Source: JAKFEE01 sp036675815
Lineage (GTDB): Bacteria > Pseudomonadota > Alphaproteobacteria > Rhodospirillales > Magnetospirillaceae
Length of the DNA: 64,000 bases
Direction: 5' to 3'
NCBI GenBank assembly: GCA_036675815.1
Contig: JAKFEE010000022.1
Coordinates: 208,208 to 272,207, forward strand
A program made the position numbers and the translations under genes. A model generated the notes under the pieces. That model saw only the letters and a list, made by a program, of their open reading frames with translations, did no database searches and was not told the DNA's origin. Positions within the stretch are counted from its first letter, which is position 1. Each line of letters starts with the position of its first letter. Shown here in pieces: positions 18,088 through 26,666 of this stretch.

Positions 18088-18845
18088 AACTGACCATCCT
18101 CGGTTGCGGCGGCGCTGGTGGCGTGCCGTCGATCTCCGGGGGCTGGGGAGAATGTGATCCCGGCGAGCCACGCAACCGCCGCCGGCGCACCTCGGCACTG
18201 GTCGAATCGGGCGCAGCCACCATCCTCATCGACACCAGCCCCGACTTGCGTGAGCAACTGCTGGACGTCGGCGTGCGTCGCTTGGATGCAGTTCTCTACA
18301 CGCACGCACACGCCGACCATCTGCATGGCATCGACGATCTGCGCGAGATCAATCGCCTGATGCAGGCGCCGCTTCCGGTGTACGCGACGGCCGATGTCCT
18401 CGATACCGTCCGGCGGCGCTTCGGCTACGTGTTCGAGCGGCTTGAAGTAGAGTATTACTATAAGCCAGTCCTGCAACCGACGGAAATTGTTGGCCATTTC
18501 AATGTCGGCGACGTGACGGTCCAGCCCTTCGTCCAGGACCATGGCACCTGCACCAGCCTGGGTTTTCGTATCGGCGAGGCGGCTTATTCCACCGATCTGG
18601 TCGGCCTGGACGACGAGGCCTTCGCCACGCTGGCAGGGGTGCGTGTGTGGGTGGTCGACGCCTTCGTCGATCGGCCGCACGATACCCATGCCAATGTCGA
18701 GCTGGCGCTGTCCTGGATCGACCGACTCAAGCCCGAGCGGGCGGTGCTGACGCACATGGGTCCCGGTCTCGACTACAACGCCTTGCGGCAGCGGCTGCCA
18801 CGCCATGTCGAGCCGGCCTATGACGGCATGGTGATCGAGGTCTGA
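18084..18845 (+). CDS. MBL-fold metallohydrolase (PhnP-like)
   Basis: A 253-residue metallo-beta-lactamase-fold hydrolase. I chose the ATG at 18084, which overlaps the tatD stop and gives MKLTILGCGGAGGVPS, the usual start of the PhnP group. The zinc motif THAHADHLHGIDDLR (HxHxDH) is intact; later metal ligands lie in VQDHGT and LTHMGPG. PhnP-like enzymes cleave cyclic phosphodiesters. No phosphonate genes are nearby, so the role is more likely housekeeping; this gene follows tatD in many alphaproteobacteria. Confidence 0.92.
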   Translation: MKLTILGCGGAGGVPSISGGWGECDPGEPRNRRRRTSALVESGAATILIDTSPDLREQLLDVGVRRLDAVLYTHAHADHLHGIDDLREINRLMQAPLPVYATADVLDTVRRRFGYVFERLEVEYYYKPVLQPTEIVGHFNVGDVTVQPFVQDHGTCTSLGFRIGEAAYSTDLVGLDDEAFATLAGVRVWVVDAFVDRPHDTHANVELALSWIDRLKPERAVLTHMGPGLDYNALRQRLPRHVEPAYDGMVIEV

Positions 18846-18920
18846 CGTAAGCACCTCGTCGCTTGTGGCACTGGCGCCCCGGTGCCAGATAGGATTCCCG
18901 GCTCAGGGACAGGAGCGTGC

Positions 18921-19613
18921 GTGCGGGAAGAAGAAATCATCATCCTGGTCCGCCTGGCCGCGGCGCTGGTCGCCGGGGCGTTGATCGGCGTGGAAAGGAC
19001 TTTCCACGGGCGGCCGGCCGGGTTCCGTACCCATGCGCTGGTCTGCCTGTCGTCGGCCTTGCTGATGCTGGTGACGGTGTATCAGGGCGAATGGATGACG
19101 GCGGTGCCGCTCGAGGCCATCCGCACCGACCCGACGCGCATGGCGCAGGGCATCATGACCGGCATCGGCTTTCTGGGAGCCGGCGTGATCTTCAAGGAAG
19201 GGCTGACCATTCGCGGGCTCACCACGGCGGCTTCGGTGTGGATCACGGCGGCCCTGGGCATTCTGCTGGGCGTCGGATTTTATTACCCAGCGGCGATCGG
19301 CGTCGTGATGACTCTGGCCGTGCTGGCCGGGTTTCGCCTTATCGAGCGGCATCTGCCGACCGAGTTCTTTGCCCATCACTGGCTACGCTTCGCCCGCGAC
19401 GCCGCCATGCCCGAAGAAGAGTTGCGCAAGCTGATTGGCACACACGGCTTCAGCATTGCCAATTTGTCCTATCGCTTGACGGACGAAGGCAGGACCTTCG
19501 AATACCGGATGGTCATCCGCAGCCGCAAGCGACAGAGCGCCGAAGCATTGTCGCACCATCTGCGCAACCTGCCGGCGGTGATCGAGTTCCGCATATCGCC
19601 GACCGGCGACTGA
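18921..19613 (+). CDS. MgtC/SapB-family membrane protein
   Basis: About 230 residues. I prefer the GTG at 18921 because AGGAG lies 5 nt upstream and it gives VREEEIIILVRLAAALVAG; an ATG 39 nt upstream is possible. The N-terminal half has about four membrane segments with the family motifs GALIGVERTFHGRPAGFRTH and GIMTGIGFLGAGVI. The C-terminal 80 residues form a soluble ACT-like domain. MgtC proteins are linked to low-Mg survival and modulation of F1Fo ATPase or phosphate uptake. Confidence 0.9.
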   Translation: MREEEIIILVRLAAALVAGALIGVERTFHGRPAGFRTHALVCLSSALLMLVTVYQGEWMTAVPLEAIRTDPTRMAQGIMTGIGFLGAGVIFKEGLTIRGLTTAASVWITAALGILLGVGFYYPAAIGVVMTLAVLAGFRLIERHLPTEFFAHHWLRFARDAAMPEEELRKLIGTHGFSIANLSYRLTDEGRTFEYRMVIRSRKRQSAEALSHHLRNLPAVIEFRISPTGD

Positions 19614-19643
19614 CTGCGGCGGCGGCCACAATGCGCCGGCACC

Positions 19644-19672
19644 ATTATGTTTATGCATAATCGGCATTATGC
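19644..19672. repeat. Alternating ATTATG/CATAAT half-sites
   Basis: ATTATG at 19644, CATAAT at 19656 and ATTATG at 19666 form two overlapping inverted repeats; GCATAAT-CGGC-ATTATGC is perfect over 7-bp arms. The site is AT-rich within very GC-rich DNA. It lies between two convergent genes, where no promoter is expected. Confidence 0.5.
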
Positions 19673-19769
19673 GACTGATGCCAACATGCATGCCGTGCGA
19701 ACAGTCTCCTTTCGCGGATCCCTCAGGCTCTCGCCTGTTCGGCAGTGGGTCGACGACGGACGCTCCCTT

Positions 19770-20303
19770 CTATTGGCGAAGCCACCACCCCATCCACCGC
19801 ACCAGCCGTGGCATGATGACGTAGGACATCGCGACCACCACCATGATGGTCAGGACTGCAATTTTCAGGAGATACGGCATCCCCTCCAGCAACGGCAACA
19901 CAAGCCACAGGCAAAGCGCCACGACAGGATAGATGCCCAGCCAAGTGACCACCGCCAGCCGCCACTGGGCGGGTGGCGAACCGGGTGCAGCGGGTTCGGG
20001 CGCACACCAGAGATCTCGGCCGCTCAGCAGCCGGTATTCGGGGCCGGCTTCCACGACCGGGCACAGGCGTTCATGCCAGGCGCCGCTTTCGTCCGAGTGT
20101 GTCCAACGGTCGAGGTCCTCCTCGGAGGCGAAGCGCTGGACGATATGGAACTCCTGGCCCGCCCTCTTCGGCGGGATCACCACCGCCGAGATATAGCCAG
20201 GGAACTGGCTCGAAGCCTCCAGCATTGCTCGCGCGAGACGTTGGTAAGCCTCGTCGCAGCCGGGCTTGGCCCGTCGATGAACGATGCGCGAGACTTCCGT
20301 CAT
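19770..20303 (-). CDS. Antibiotic-biosynthesis-monooxygenase (ABM) domain membrane protein
   Basis: A 177-residue protein. Residues 1-100 form an ABM ferredoxin-like domain (VHRRAKPGCDEAYQRLA, FHIVQRFASEEDLDRW). Residues 110-170 contain two membrane helices ending MGWWLRQ. This ABM plus 2-TM architecture (COG3224-like) is widespread and of unknown function. It is convergent with the MgtC gene and divergent from the secreted protein at 20608. Confidence 0.85.
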   Translation of the reverse strand: MTEVSRIVHRRAKPGCDEAYQRLARAMLEASSQFPGYISAVVIPPKRAGQEFHIVQRFASEEDLDRWTHSDESGAWHERLCPVVEAGPEYRLLSGRDLWCAPEPAAPGSPPAQWRLAVVTWLGIYPVVALCLWLVLPLLEGMPYLLKIAVLTIMVVVAMSYVIMPRLVRWMGWWLRQ

Positions 20304-20607
20304 CCGTTTCGGCCTCCATGAACGAAGCCGTTTCCCTGCCTGGACGGCAAGGTTATGTCAACAGGGAGTCGGCGTGCTACGCCATACGTCGCCCCCTGCC
20401 GACACGCAACCGCCCCTCACCGCCAGCCGCCCCGACGGCTCGGGGCCAAGTCGATTACATTCGGTATTCTCATGCTTTGGCTGAACGACGGAAACGTAGT
20501 GACGCCCCCTGCGACTGTCATGGAAGCTGGAGCGGAGAAGGTGTGACTCGGAATTGGAACCCGCTGTCGCCGGCGGCGTTCTGCTGGGAAGGTTTGTAGG
20601 TGCAGCC
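20304..20607. other. Divergent intergenic region
   Basis: About 300 bp between the ABM gene (left) and the secreted-protein gene (right). It must hold both promoters. I see no convincing palindrome, RNA gene or coding signal. A less GC-rich patch near 20450-20480 is the most likely promoter area. Confidence 0.4.
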
Positions 20608-21063
20608 ATGTGGAAACTTGCTCCGCTCCTCCTCCTGCCCCTGATGAGCAGCGCGGTCGATGGCCAAGAGCAATCTTGCGGGGCATTGGTCGACCGGCTC
20701 TCGGAACGGCTGGGCTTGGCCACCGAGTCCGCCGACGTGCCGTCGCAGTCTGAAAGCCTCACCGAAACCCTCAAGGGCAGCGGCGGGGTCATCGAACCGC
20801 CCGATGTCGGCGCCCCCGCCGCCATCGAGCCGCCGGCGGCACCCGATAGGATGAGAACGGCGCCACCGGTAGAGCCACAGGCCGGCAAACAGCCCGACGG
20901 CCCATCGACCGAGCCGGCGGGTCGTCGGTTACAGATCGAGTCGCTGCTCGCCGCAGCGCGCACTGCCGCCGAACGTGGCGACGAACACGACTGTGCCATG
21001 CGCCTGGCAGAGGCCGAACAGTTGGCGGCTGCCGACGACAGCGGTGATCCCTCGCCGCGCTGA
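20608..21063 (+). CDS. Hypothetical secreted protein
   Basis: A 151-residue protein of unknown family. The ATG at 20608 gives a signal peptide (MWKLAPLLLLPLMSSAVDG). The mature part has a Pro/Ala-rich low-complexity middle (PPDVGAPAAIEPPAAP) and a helical C-terminus with two Cys overall. It precedes mazG by about 70 bp but shares no obvious function with it. Confidence 0.7.
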   Translation: MWKLAPLLLLPLMSSAVDGQEQSCGALVDRLSERLGLATESADVPSQSESLTETLKGSGGVIEPPDVGAPAAIEPPAAPDRMRTAPPVEPQAGKQPDGPSTEPAGRRLQIESLLAAARTAAERGDEHDCAMRLAEAEQLAAADDSGDPSPR

Positions 21064-21132
21064 CCTGTCCAACGACGAGGAAAGCATTGCCACCGGCGCC
21101 CGGCTGGGCTAGTCCCTGGCAGGGAGGTTTCT

Positions 21133-21933
21133 GTGTCCGTCGATCCCATGCACCGCCTGCTCGACATCATGGCTCGTCTGCGCGACCCGCAGGGCGGCTG
21201 CCCATGGGACATCGAGCAGGATTTCGCCAGCATTGCGCCCCACACCATCGAGGAGGCCTACGAGGTCGTCGAGGCCATCGAAACCGGCGACACGGCCGGC
21301 CTGCGCGACGAACTCGGCGACCTGCTGTTCCAGGTGGTCTTCTACGCCCAGATGGCGAAGGAGCGGGCCGCGTTCGACTTCGCCGCCGTCGCCGGCGCCA
21401 TCGCCGACAAGATGGTGCGGCGCCATCCGCATGTTTTCGCCGACGCCGACATCGACAGCGCCGCGGCCCAAAGCCAGGCCTGGGAGGCACAGAAGGAGCG
21501 CGAGCGCCAGGCCCGTGGCCAAGACAGCGTGCTCGCGGGTGTGTCGACCGCCCTTCCCGCCCTCACCCGTGCGCTGAAGCTGCAGAAGCGGGCGGCGCGC
21601 GTCGGCTTCGATTGGGCCGATGCGCTGCCGGCTCTCGAGAAGATCATCGAGGAAGCCACGGAAATCAAAGCGGAAATCGAAGGCGGCGCCACACCGGATC
21701 GCCTTGACGAGGAGTTGGGCGACCTGCTGTTCGCTTGCGTCAACGTGGCCCGCAAGCTCAATATCGACCCAGAGGGCGCCTTGCGCCGCGGCAATCGCAA
21801 GTTTGAACGCCGCTTCCGCCAGATCGAGGATGCTTTGGCCGAATTGGGGCGGAGCCCGGTCGATGCAACGCTGGCGGAGATGGATGCGTTGTGGGAAGCC
21901 GCCAAGCGCGGCGAGCGGCAAGACGGCGGCTGA
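21133..21933 (+). CDS. mazG: Nucleoside triphosphate pyrophosphohydrolase MazG
   Basis: A 266-residue all-alpha NTP pyrophosphatase that hydrolyses (d)NTPs to NMP and PPi. The start is a GTG at 21133 preceded by AGGGAGG. Two MazG domains are visible. The first has CPWDIEQDF and EEAYEVVEAIETG with DELGDLLFQVVFYA; the second has EEATEIKAEI and DEELGDLLFACVNVAR. These carry the EExxE and ExxD metal ligands. The two-domain form matches the E. coli length. Confidence 0.95.
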   Translation: MSVDPMHRLLDIMARLRDPQGGCPWDIEQDFASIAPHTIEEAYEVVEAIETGDTAGLRDELGDLLFQVVFYAQMAKERAAFDFAAVAGAIADKMVRRHPHVFADADIDSAAAQSQAWEAQKERERQARGQDSVLAGVSTALPALTRALKLQKRAARVGFDWADALPALEKIIEEATEIKAEIEGGATPDRLDEELGDLLFACVNVARKLNIDPEGALRRGNRKFERRFRQIEDALAELGRSPVDATLAEMDALWEAAKRGERQDGG

Positions 21934-21961
21934 ATATGCCGCCAGCGGGGGCAGGCGTGAC

Positions 21962-22612
21962 ATGACCGGGGTGACGCAACGGATCGGGGCGACGGTGGCA
22001 TTGGTGATGCTGCTTGCCTCGTGCTACCTGCCCAATGATTTCACGTCCGAGATCCGCATCAGCCGCCATGGCGATTACGCCATGACCTATGTCGGCGATT
22101 TGATCTACGCGTCACTTTATCGGGACATCAGCCAACACAAGCTCAGTGGCGAACAGATCGACGAGAAAGTGGCGGTGCTGATCCGCGATCTGCAGCGCGA
22201 CAAGACCTACGATCCCACCGGCCGCCAGGCGCCGCGCCCGCTGTTCACCGAAATCGAGCACGAGGGCAATGGGCGCTTCCACGTCAGGTATGAACGCGAG
22301 GGCAGCGTCGACGCCGATGCGCTGGTCACCTTCGTGCGGCGTAACAACAACATCCTGTCGATCCGATCCGGCGATGGTGTCATCGTCATTCGGGCGAATG
22401 CCTTGTCGGCGAGCGACAGTCAGCGACTGATGGCGCTGGGCCTCGATATGAAGGGCGAGTTTCGCGTGGTCGCGGATGGCGAGGTGATCGAGCACAACGC
22501 CAACAGCGTCCGCCCCTATGCCGGCCATCTCGTCTACGTCTGGAATATCGACAACGCCCTGGCACCGGCACCGCGCCTGGTGATGAAACACGAGCCGCGC
22601 AGGCCGTCCTGA
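21962..22612 (+). CDS. Hypothetical lipoprotein
   Basis: A 216-residue protein. The ATG at 21962 gives a signal peptide with lipobox LLASC at about residues 16-20, then CYLPNDF. The rest is mixed alpha/beta with no recognised domain. Its start is 28 bp after the mazG stop, so it may be cotranscribed. Confidence 0.75.
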   Translation: MTGVTQRIGATVALVMLLASCYLPNDFTSEIRISRHGDYAMTYVGDLIYASLYRDISQHKLSGEQIDEKVAVLIRDLQRDKTYDPTGRQAPRPLFTEIEHEGNGRFHVRYEREGSVDADALVTFVRRNNNILSIRSGDGVIVIRANALSASDSQRLMALGLDMKGEFRVVADGEVIEHNANSVRPYAGHLVYVWNIDNALAPAPRLVMKHEPRRPS

Positions 22613-22744
22613 TCGCTCAGCCGCCGCGCGGCGCGTGGCTCTCGGGCCGCCCGGAGCGCGGAGCTCCAGCTCCGCATTCCGCTGCGGACCTAGAGCTCCG
22701 GCTTCGTCCGACGGCGCAGCCGGCGCGCGGTCGGCTGCCTTCTC
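22613..22744. repeat. GC-rich intergenic with GAGCTCC-type repeats
   Basis: The stretch contains GGAGCGCGGAGCTCCAGCTC, then CTAGAGCTCCGGC, giving nested short palindromes. Related GGAGCGCGGAG strings recur at about 61037 and 63116 in other intergenic spaces, so this looks like a dispersed REP-like element. It separates two convergent lipoprotein genes. Confidence 0.4.
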
Positions 22745-22975
22745 TTAGTGGACGATGCCGTCGGGCAGGTCGAGATCGTCATCGATAAGCCCCGGCTCGC
22801 GGCTCTGCATTTGCCAAGGGTCGTTGCCGGGCCCGTCTTCGTGTTCCGGATCGAGCATCTCCCCGTAGGGGCCGACCCCGGCGTCCAGGCGGGCTTTGGC
22901 CAATTGCGACTCGGTGGCGCCGATCCCGCAACCGGCCAGGGAAATGCATATTGCCAGCACAGTAAGCGCTCTCAT
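22745..22975 (-). CDS. Small hypothetical lipoprotein
   Basis: A 76-residue protein with signal peptide and lipobox LAGC at about residues 13-16. The mature part is acidic (DPEHEDGPGNDPWQ, GLIDDDLDLPDG). No family is recognised. It lies downstream of livF on the same strand with an 81-bp gap. Confidence 0.7.
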   Translation of the reverse strand: MRALTVLAICISLAGCGIGATESQLAKARLDAGVGPYGEMLDPEHEDGPGNDPWQMQSREPGLIDDDLDLPDGIVH

Positions 22976-23056
22976 TGCCGACCCCTGTCGATTTCTGGTT
23001 CCTACCAGGAATGTGGGGAGGCATGGAGGCGGCCCTAAGCGGGCAAGGGGTGAAGG

Positions 23057-23761
23057 CTAGAGCCCGAGGTAGGCCTGCTTGACCTTTTCGTCGGCCAACA
23101 GCCGCGAACCGGCATCCGACAGCACCACGGCGCCGGTCTCCAGAACATAGCCGCGATCGGCGATGGCCAGTGCCGCATAGGCATTCTGCTCGACCAGGAA
23201 GATGGTGGTCCCCTGGGCCTTCAGTGCCTCGACGGTCTTGAAGATTTCGGCCACCAATAGCGGTGCCAATCCCATGCTGGGCTCGTCCAGCAGCAGCAAG
23301 CGCGGCCGGCCCATCAGCGCGCGGCCCATGGCCAGCATCTGCTGTTGGCCGCCCGACAGGGTTCCTGCCGGCTGTAGGCGCTTTTCCTTGAGGATGGGGA
23401 ACATCGTGTAGACGCGTTCCATATCGTCGGCGACCTTCGGCCCGCGACGGCGATAGGCGCCAAGTCGCAGATTGTCCTCGACCGCCATCGCCCCGAACAC
23501 CTGGCGACCCTCAGGCACTTGAAGGATGCCCAACCCGACCCGCTTTTCGGCAGGCAGTCTCGTGATGTCCTGGCCGTCGAAGCGGATGGTCCCCTCACCG
23601 ATCGGCTGTACGCCGGACAGGGCGCGCAGCAGGGTCGTCTTGCCGGCGCCATTGGCGCCGACGAGCGCCACCAGTTCGCCCTCGGCGACGCTGACGTCGA
23701 TCCCGCGCAACGCCTGAATGCGGCCGTAATAGCTGGTCAGTCCGGTGATCTCGAGCAGCAT
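23057..23761 (-). CDS. livF: Branched-chain amino-acid-type ABC transporter ATP-binding protein (LivF)
   Basis: A 234-residue ABC ATPase. Walker A is GANGAGKTT, the signature LSGGQQQMLAMGRALM, Walker B LLLLDEPSMGL, and the switch His is in the LVEQN segment typical of LivF. It would power uptake of a branched-chain or aromatic-like substrate with LivG, H and M partners. No permease or livG gene is in the window. The gene upstream on the same strand is a LivK-type binding protein, separated by about 217 bp that include a terminator-like hairpin. Confidence 0.93.
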   Translation of the reverse strand: MLLEITGLTSYYGRIQALRGIDVSVAEGELVALVGANGAGKTTLLRALSGVQPIGEGTIRFDGQDITRLPAEKRVGLGILQVPEGRQVFGAMAVEDNLRLGAYRRRGPKVADDMERVYTMFPILKEKRLQPAGTLSGGQQQMLAMGRALMGRPRLLLLDEPSMGLAPLLVAEIFKTVEALKAQGTTIFLVEQNAYAALAIADRGYVLETGAVVLSDAGSRLLADEKVKQAYLGL

Positions 23762-23924
23762 GTTGGTTCATCTTCCCTTCGTTCAGTGTCGCGCACCAGG
23801 GCTGGCCATGACTACGGCGGGCCTGTCCAGCAGAGCGAACCCGCGGCGGGGCAACGGCATTCAGGCCGGGTGGTGCTTACAGGGCATCCACCCCACCTCG
23901 TCGCACCAGGGGGCGCAACAGCGG

Positions 23925-23958
23925 AAAACGCCCGCCGTTCGGCAAGAAACGGCGGGCG
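23925..23958 (-). terminator. Intrinsic terminator downstream of LivK-type gene
   Basis: CGCCCGCCGTT (23929-23939) pairs with AACGGCGGGCG (23948-23958). On the minus strand the hairpin is followed by TTTT. It lies about 20 bp beyond the stop of the binding-protein gene and should separate it partly from livF. Confidence 0.7.
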
Positions 23959-23978
23959 GTCGTGTCCGGCAGCGCGGA

Positions 23979-25130
23979 CTAGTCGATCAAATTCCAGTCG
24001 CCGTTCTTGATCTCGACGATATGGAACGCCTGCGGGCCGAGGCCCATATGATCCTTGGGCGACATGGACACCAGACCGCCGGTGCCGACGTAGCCCGAGG
24101 TCTGTTCGATGGCGTCGCGCACCTTTTCCTTGTCGGTGCTACCGGCACGATTGATGGCCGCCAGGGCGATCTGCAAGCCGTCGTAGGCATGGCCGGCGAA
24201 GGTCGACGGCTCCATGCCGTAGGCCTCCTTGTAGTCCTTGATGAAGGCGGTCACGACCGGCTTCTGCGGATCGGTATCCGCCAGCTGCGTCGCGACGACC
24301 AGACCGGCCGCCGGCAGGCGGACACCCTCGGCGGCGTCACCGGCGAGCTTGATGAAGTCCTTCGAGGCGACGCCATGCGACTGGTACAGCGGCACGTCGA
24401 TCCCAAGCTGCTTATAGTTCTTGGTGACGAGGGCCGGTCCCTGGCCGAAGCCGAAATTGAACACCGCCTGCGGGTTGGCGCTCTTGATCTTGGTGAGCTG
24501 CGCGGTGGTGTCCGGGTCCTTCGGCGAATAGGTCTCGTCGGCGACGATCTCGATGCCGTAGTTCTTGGCCACCAGCAGCGACTGTTCGTGACCAGACTTG
24601 CCGAAGCCCGCATCCTCAGAGATCAGGCCGATCTTGGTGATGCCGCGCTTCTTCATGTCGGCGAAGACCTTCTCGGCCGCCATGCGGTCGGTGTGGGGGG
24701 TCTTGAATACCCACTTCTTCACCGGCTCGACGATGACCACGGCACCGGCCAACGAGATGAAGGGAACGCCGGCGCGCTCGACCAGAGGCACCGCCGCCAT
24801 CGTCGCGGCCGTGGTCGAACCGCCCACGATCACGTCGACTTCGTCGCTTTCGATCAGGCGCTTGGTGAAGGTGGCTGCCTTGTCGGCGGCACCGCCGGCA
24901 TCATAGACGATCAGCTCGATCTGGCGGCCGAGGACACCGCCCTGCTTGTTGATCTTGTCGACGTAGAGTTCAAGGACCTTCTTCTCGGGGTCTCCGAGGA
25001 ACGAGGCGCCGCCGGTGACCGCTAGGATGGACCCGATCTTGATCGGCTCCGCCGCCTGCGCGACCCCGCCGATCATGACGCCGGCCATGGCGGCTGCCGC
25101 GACCATCCCCGTCTTCAAAATGCTCTTCAT
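23979..25130 (-). CDS. LivK-type periplasmic substrate-binding protein
   Basis: A 383-residue type I periplasmic binding protein. I chose the ATG at 25130, preceded by GGGAGG, over an upstream ATG because it gives MKSILKTGMVAAAAMAG, a clear signal peptide ending AQA-AEP. Family features include IGSILAVTGGASFLG, DKINKQGGVLG, VGGSTTAATMA and FAGHAYDGLQ. Members of this group bind branched-chain amino acids, amides or aromatic acids. The PaaA-like gene upstream and PaaX make an aromatic acid a possible ligand (inference). Confidence 0.9.
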   Translation of the reverse strand: MKSILKTGMVAAAAMAGVMIGGVAQAAEPIKIGSILAVTGGASFLGDPEKKVLELYVDKINKQGGVLGRQIELIVYDAGGAADKAATFTKRLIESDEVDVIVGGSTTAATMAAVPLVERAGVPFISLAGAVVIVEPVKKWVFKTPHTDRMAAEKVFADMKKRGITKIGLISEDAGFGKSGHEQSLLVAKNYGIEIVADETYSPKDPDTTAQLTKIKSANPQAVFNFGFGQGPALVTKNYKQLGIDVPLYQSHGVASKDFIKLAGDAAEGVRLPAAGLVVATQLADTDPQKPVVTAFIKDYKEAYGMEPSTFAGHAYDGLQIALAAINRAGSTDKEKVRDAIEQTSGYVGTGGLVSMSPKDHMGLGPQAFHIVEIKNGDWNLID

Positions 25131-25273
25131 TCGTGTCGTCCCTCCCAAGACTTCGGCGCCGCCGCTCTCAGCGGCGGCGTTGGTTTGGCTGCCTCAACAG
25201 TTACAGAATGCAGCCGGATGGGAAAGACAAAAGTATATGGCGGGCAAGTGCCCCTTGACGAGGGGCGATTGGC

Positions 25274-25648
25274 TCACCCGGTGCGTAGCGCCTGCTCCAG
25301 ACGCCCCCGCGCTCTGCCGAAAGCCTCCACCGTGTCCTCATATGCCTCGCGCGCCTGGGCATAGGCCTCCACCAAGCCGTCGTCGATGCCGGCCTGGAGC
25401 AGTTTGGCGTGCATGGTCTCGCACACCTCGAGGCGCCTGTCGGCATCGACGCGTATTTGCAAATACTCTTCCGCCGCACGCCGCTGCAGCGGCGTCAGGC
25501 GGGCCCATTCGGGCACCGCCATCGGGAAATCACCCGCAAGCGTCGACCATACCCCCGCGAAATCGAGTTCGCCGGCACGCGGGCGATAGCCATAGCGGCC
25601 CAGGACCTCACGCCCGCGTTCGAACAGGTCATTGCCGAAGCTGCCCAT
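25274..25648 (-). CDS. Hypothetical protein coupled to PaaA-like diiron gene
   Basis: A 124-residue, largely helical, cytoplasmic protein with no family I recognise (VPEWARLTPLQRRAAEEYLQ, then a long charged helix). Its ATG lies 2 nt after the stop of the PaaA-like gene, so the two are almost certainly cotranscribed and may interact. It is not similar to PaaB, PaaC, PaaD or PaaE as far as I can see. Confidence 0.75.
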   Translation of the reverse strand: MGSFGNDLFERGREVLGRYGYRPRAGELDFAGVWSTLAGDFPMAVPEWARLTPLQRRAAEEYLQIRVDADRRLEVCETMHAKLLQAGIDDGLVEAYAQAREAYEDTVEAFGRARGRLEQALRTG

Positions 25649-25650
25649 GG

Positions 25651-26457
25651 TTACTCAGCCGCCTGTATGTTCTCGTCCTCGCCGCCGTAGCCCATACGCA
25701 TGTCGTAGTCGGGCTCGATCCCCTTCGGCACCTCGAAACCGATCTCGCTCAGGCGCGACTCCAGCAGCTCCATGTACTCTGCCTGCAACTCCTCCGGCCG
25801 CTTGGTCTTGATACCCCACTCATAATACTGATCGAACATCGCCGACTTGGCCTCGCCATGCGACGGACGACCGTAGAAGCCCAAGCCGACACGCATGAAT
25901 TTCGGGATCCGCTCTTGCATGAACGCGCGGGTCTTCTCACCGCCGAACTCGATGCAACGTTTGGACGCCCATACGCCGAAGGCCAGGTGGCCGTGTTCTT
26001 CCTTGTGGATGCGCTGGTTCACCCGTGCCCATGGCAGGAATGAACACTCGCGGTACTGGCCGAGGAAGGCCACCGCCGCCGGTGTCACCACCGTCGAAAA
26101 CAGTGCCACGTCTTCCCAGCATTCGAACCACTGCGACCAATTCTCCTTGCGGAAGCCATTGATGACCTTGACCTTGCGCGGATCGGGATTATCGGAGTGC
26201 TCGACCAGTTCGCGCAGCCGTCCGTCGACGTCGACGCCCAGATCCTGCATGATATTCCACACGTAGTAGGCGTGGCCCATTTCCTCCATCACCTTCTTCG
26301 ACAGGCGATAGGCCTCTTCCGGGCGTGGCGCAAAACGCATGTTCTCGGCCACCCGCTGGCCGCCGGCGTATTCGGAATCGGCCTGGAAGGCCATCAGGTT
26401 GAGCAAAGCCTCGCGGTAGCCGTCCGGCAGGACATCACCCTTGTCATAGGTCTTCAT
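25651..26457 (-). CDS. PaaA/PaaC-family (PF05138) diiron oxygenase-like protein
   Basis: A 268-residue ferritin-like protein. The ATG at 26457 has AGGAGG just upstream and gives MKTYDKGDVLPDGYREAL; longer in-frame starts lack this. Putative diiron ligands are the Glu in ADSEYAGG, the EEMGHAYY motif, a Glu in FECWEDVALF and KEEHGHLAFG, which together match the two ExxH pairs of PaaA. PaaA catalyses ring 1,2-epoxidation of phenylacetyl-CoA with PaaB, C and E, none of which is adjacent. The divergent paaX gene supports a link to phenylacetate-type metabolism. It could act on another acyl-CoA. Confidence 0.8.
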   Translation of the reverse strand: MKTYDKGDVLPDGYREALLNLMAFQADSEYAGGQRVAENMRFAPRPEEAYRLSKKVMEEMGHAYYVWNIMQDLGVDVDGRLRELVEHSDNPDPRKVKVINGFRKENWSQWFECWEDVALFSTVVTPAAVAFLGQYRECSFLPWARVNQRIHKEEHGHLAFGVWASKRCIEFGGEKTRAFMQERIPKFMRVGLGFYGRPSHGEAKSAMFDQYYEWGIKTKRPEELQAEYMELLESRLSEIGFEVPKGIEPDYDMRMGYGGEDENIQAAE

Positions 26458-26480
26458 CGTTCCCTCCTGGCGCCACGTCT

Positions 26481-26492
26481 TGACGTACGTCA
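26481..26492. promoter_or_regulatory. Perfect palindrome in the paaX/paaA-like divergent promoter
   Basis: TGACGTACGTCA is a perfect 12-bp palindrome located 24 bp upstream of the PaaA-like start and about 175 bp from paaX. It is a candidate operator for the divergent PaaX-type repressor. It does not match the E. coli PaaX consensus that I remember. Confidence 0.45.
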
Positions 26493-26666
26493 TCATGTGA
26501 CACAAAATCAAACTCACGAACCGCAGTATTGTATCATGATGCCGGCGAGTCAAAGGTAAACAGGAATTATTCCAAAGAACGTACTCCGTCCGGCGCGCGC
26601 CTCCGGCCAACCGCGCATGACCGTGTGGAGGGATGCCGCGGCGTATCGAGAAGGATCGACCACAAA

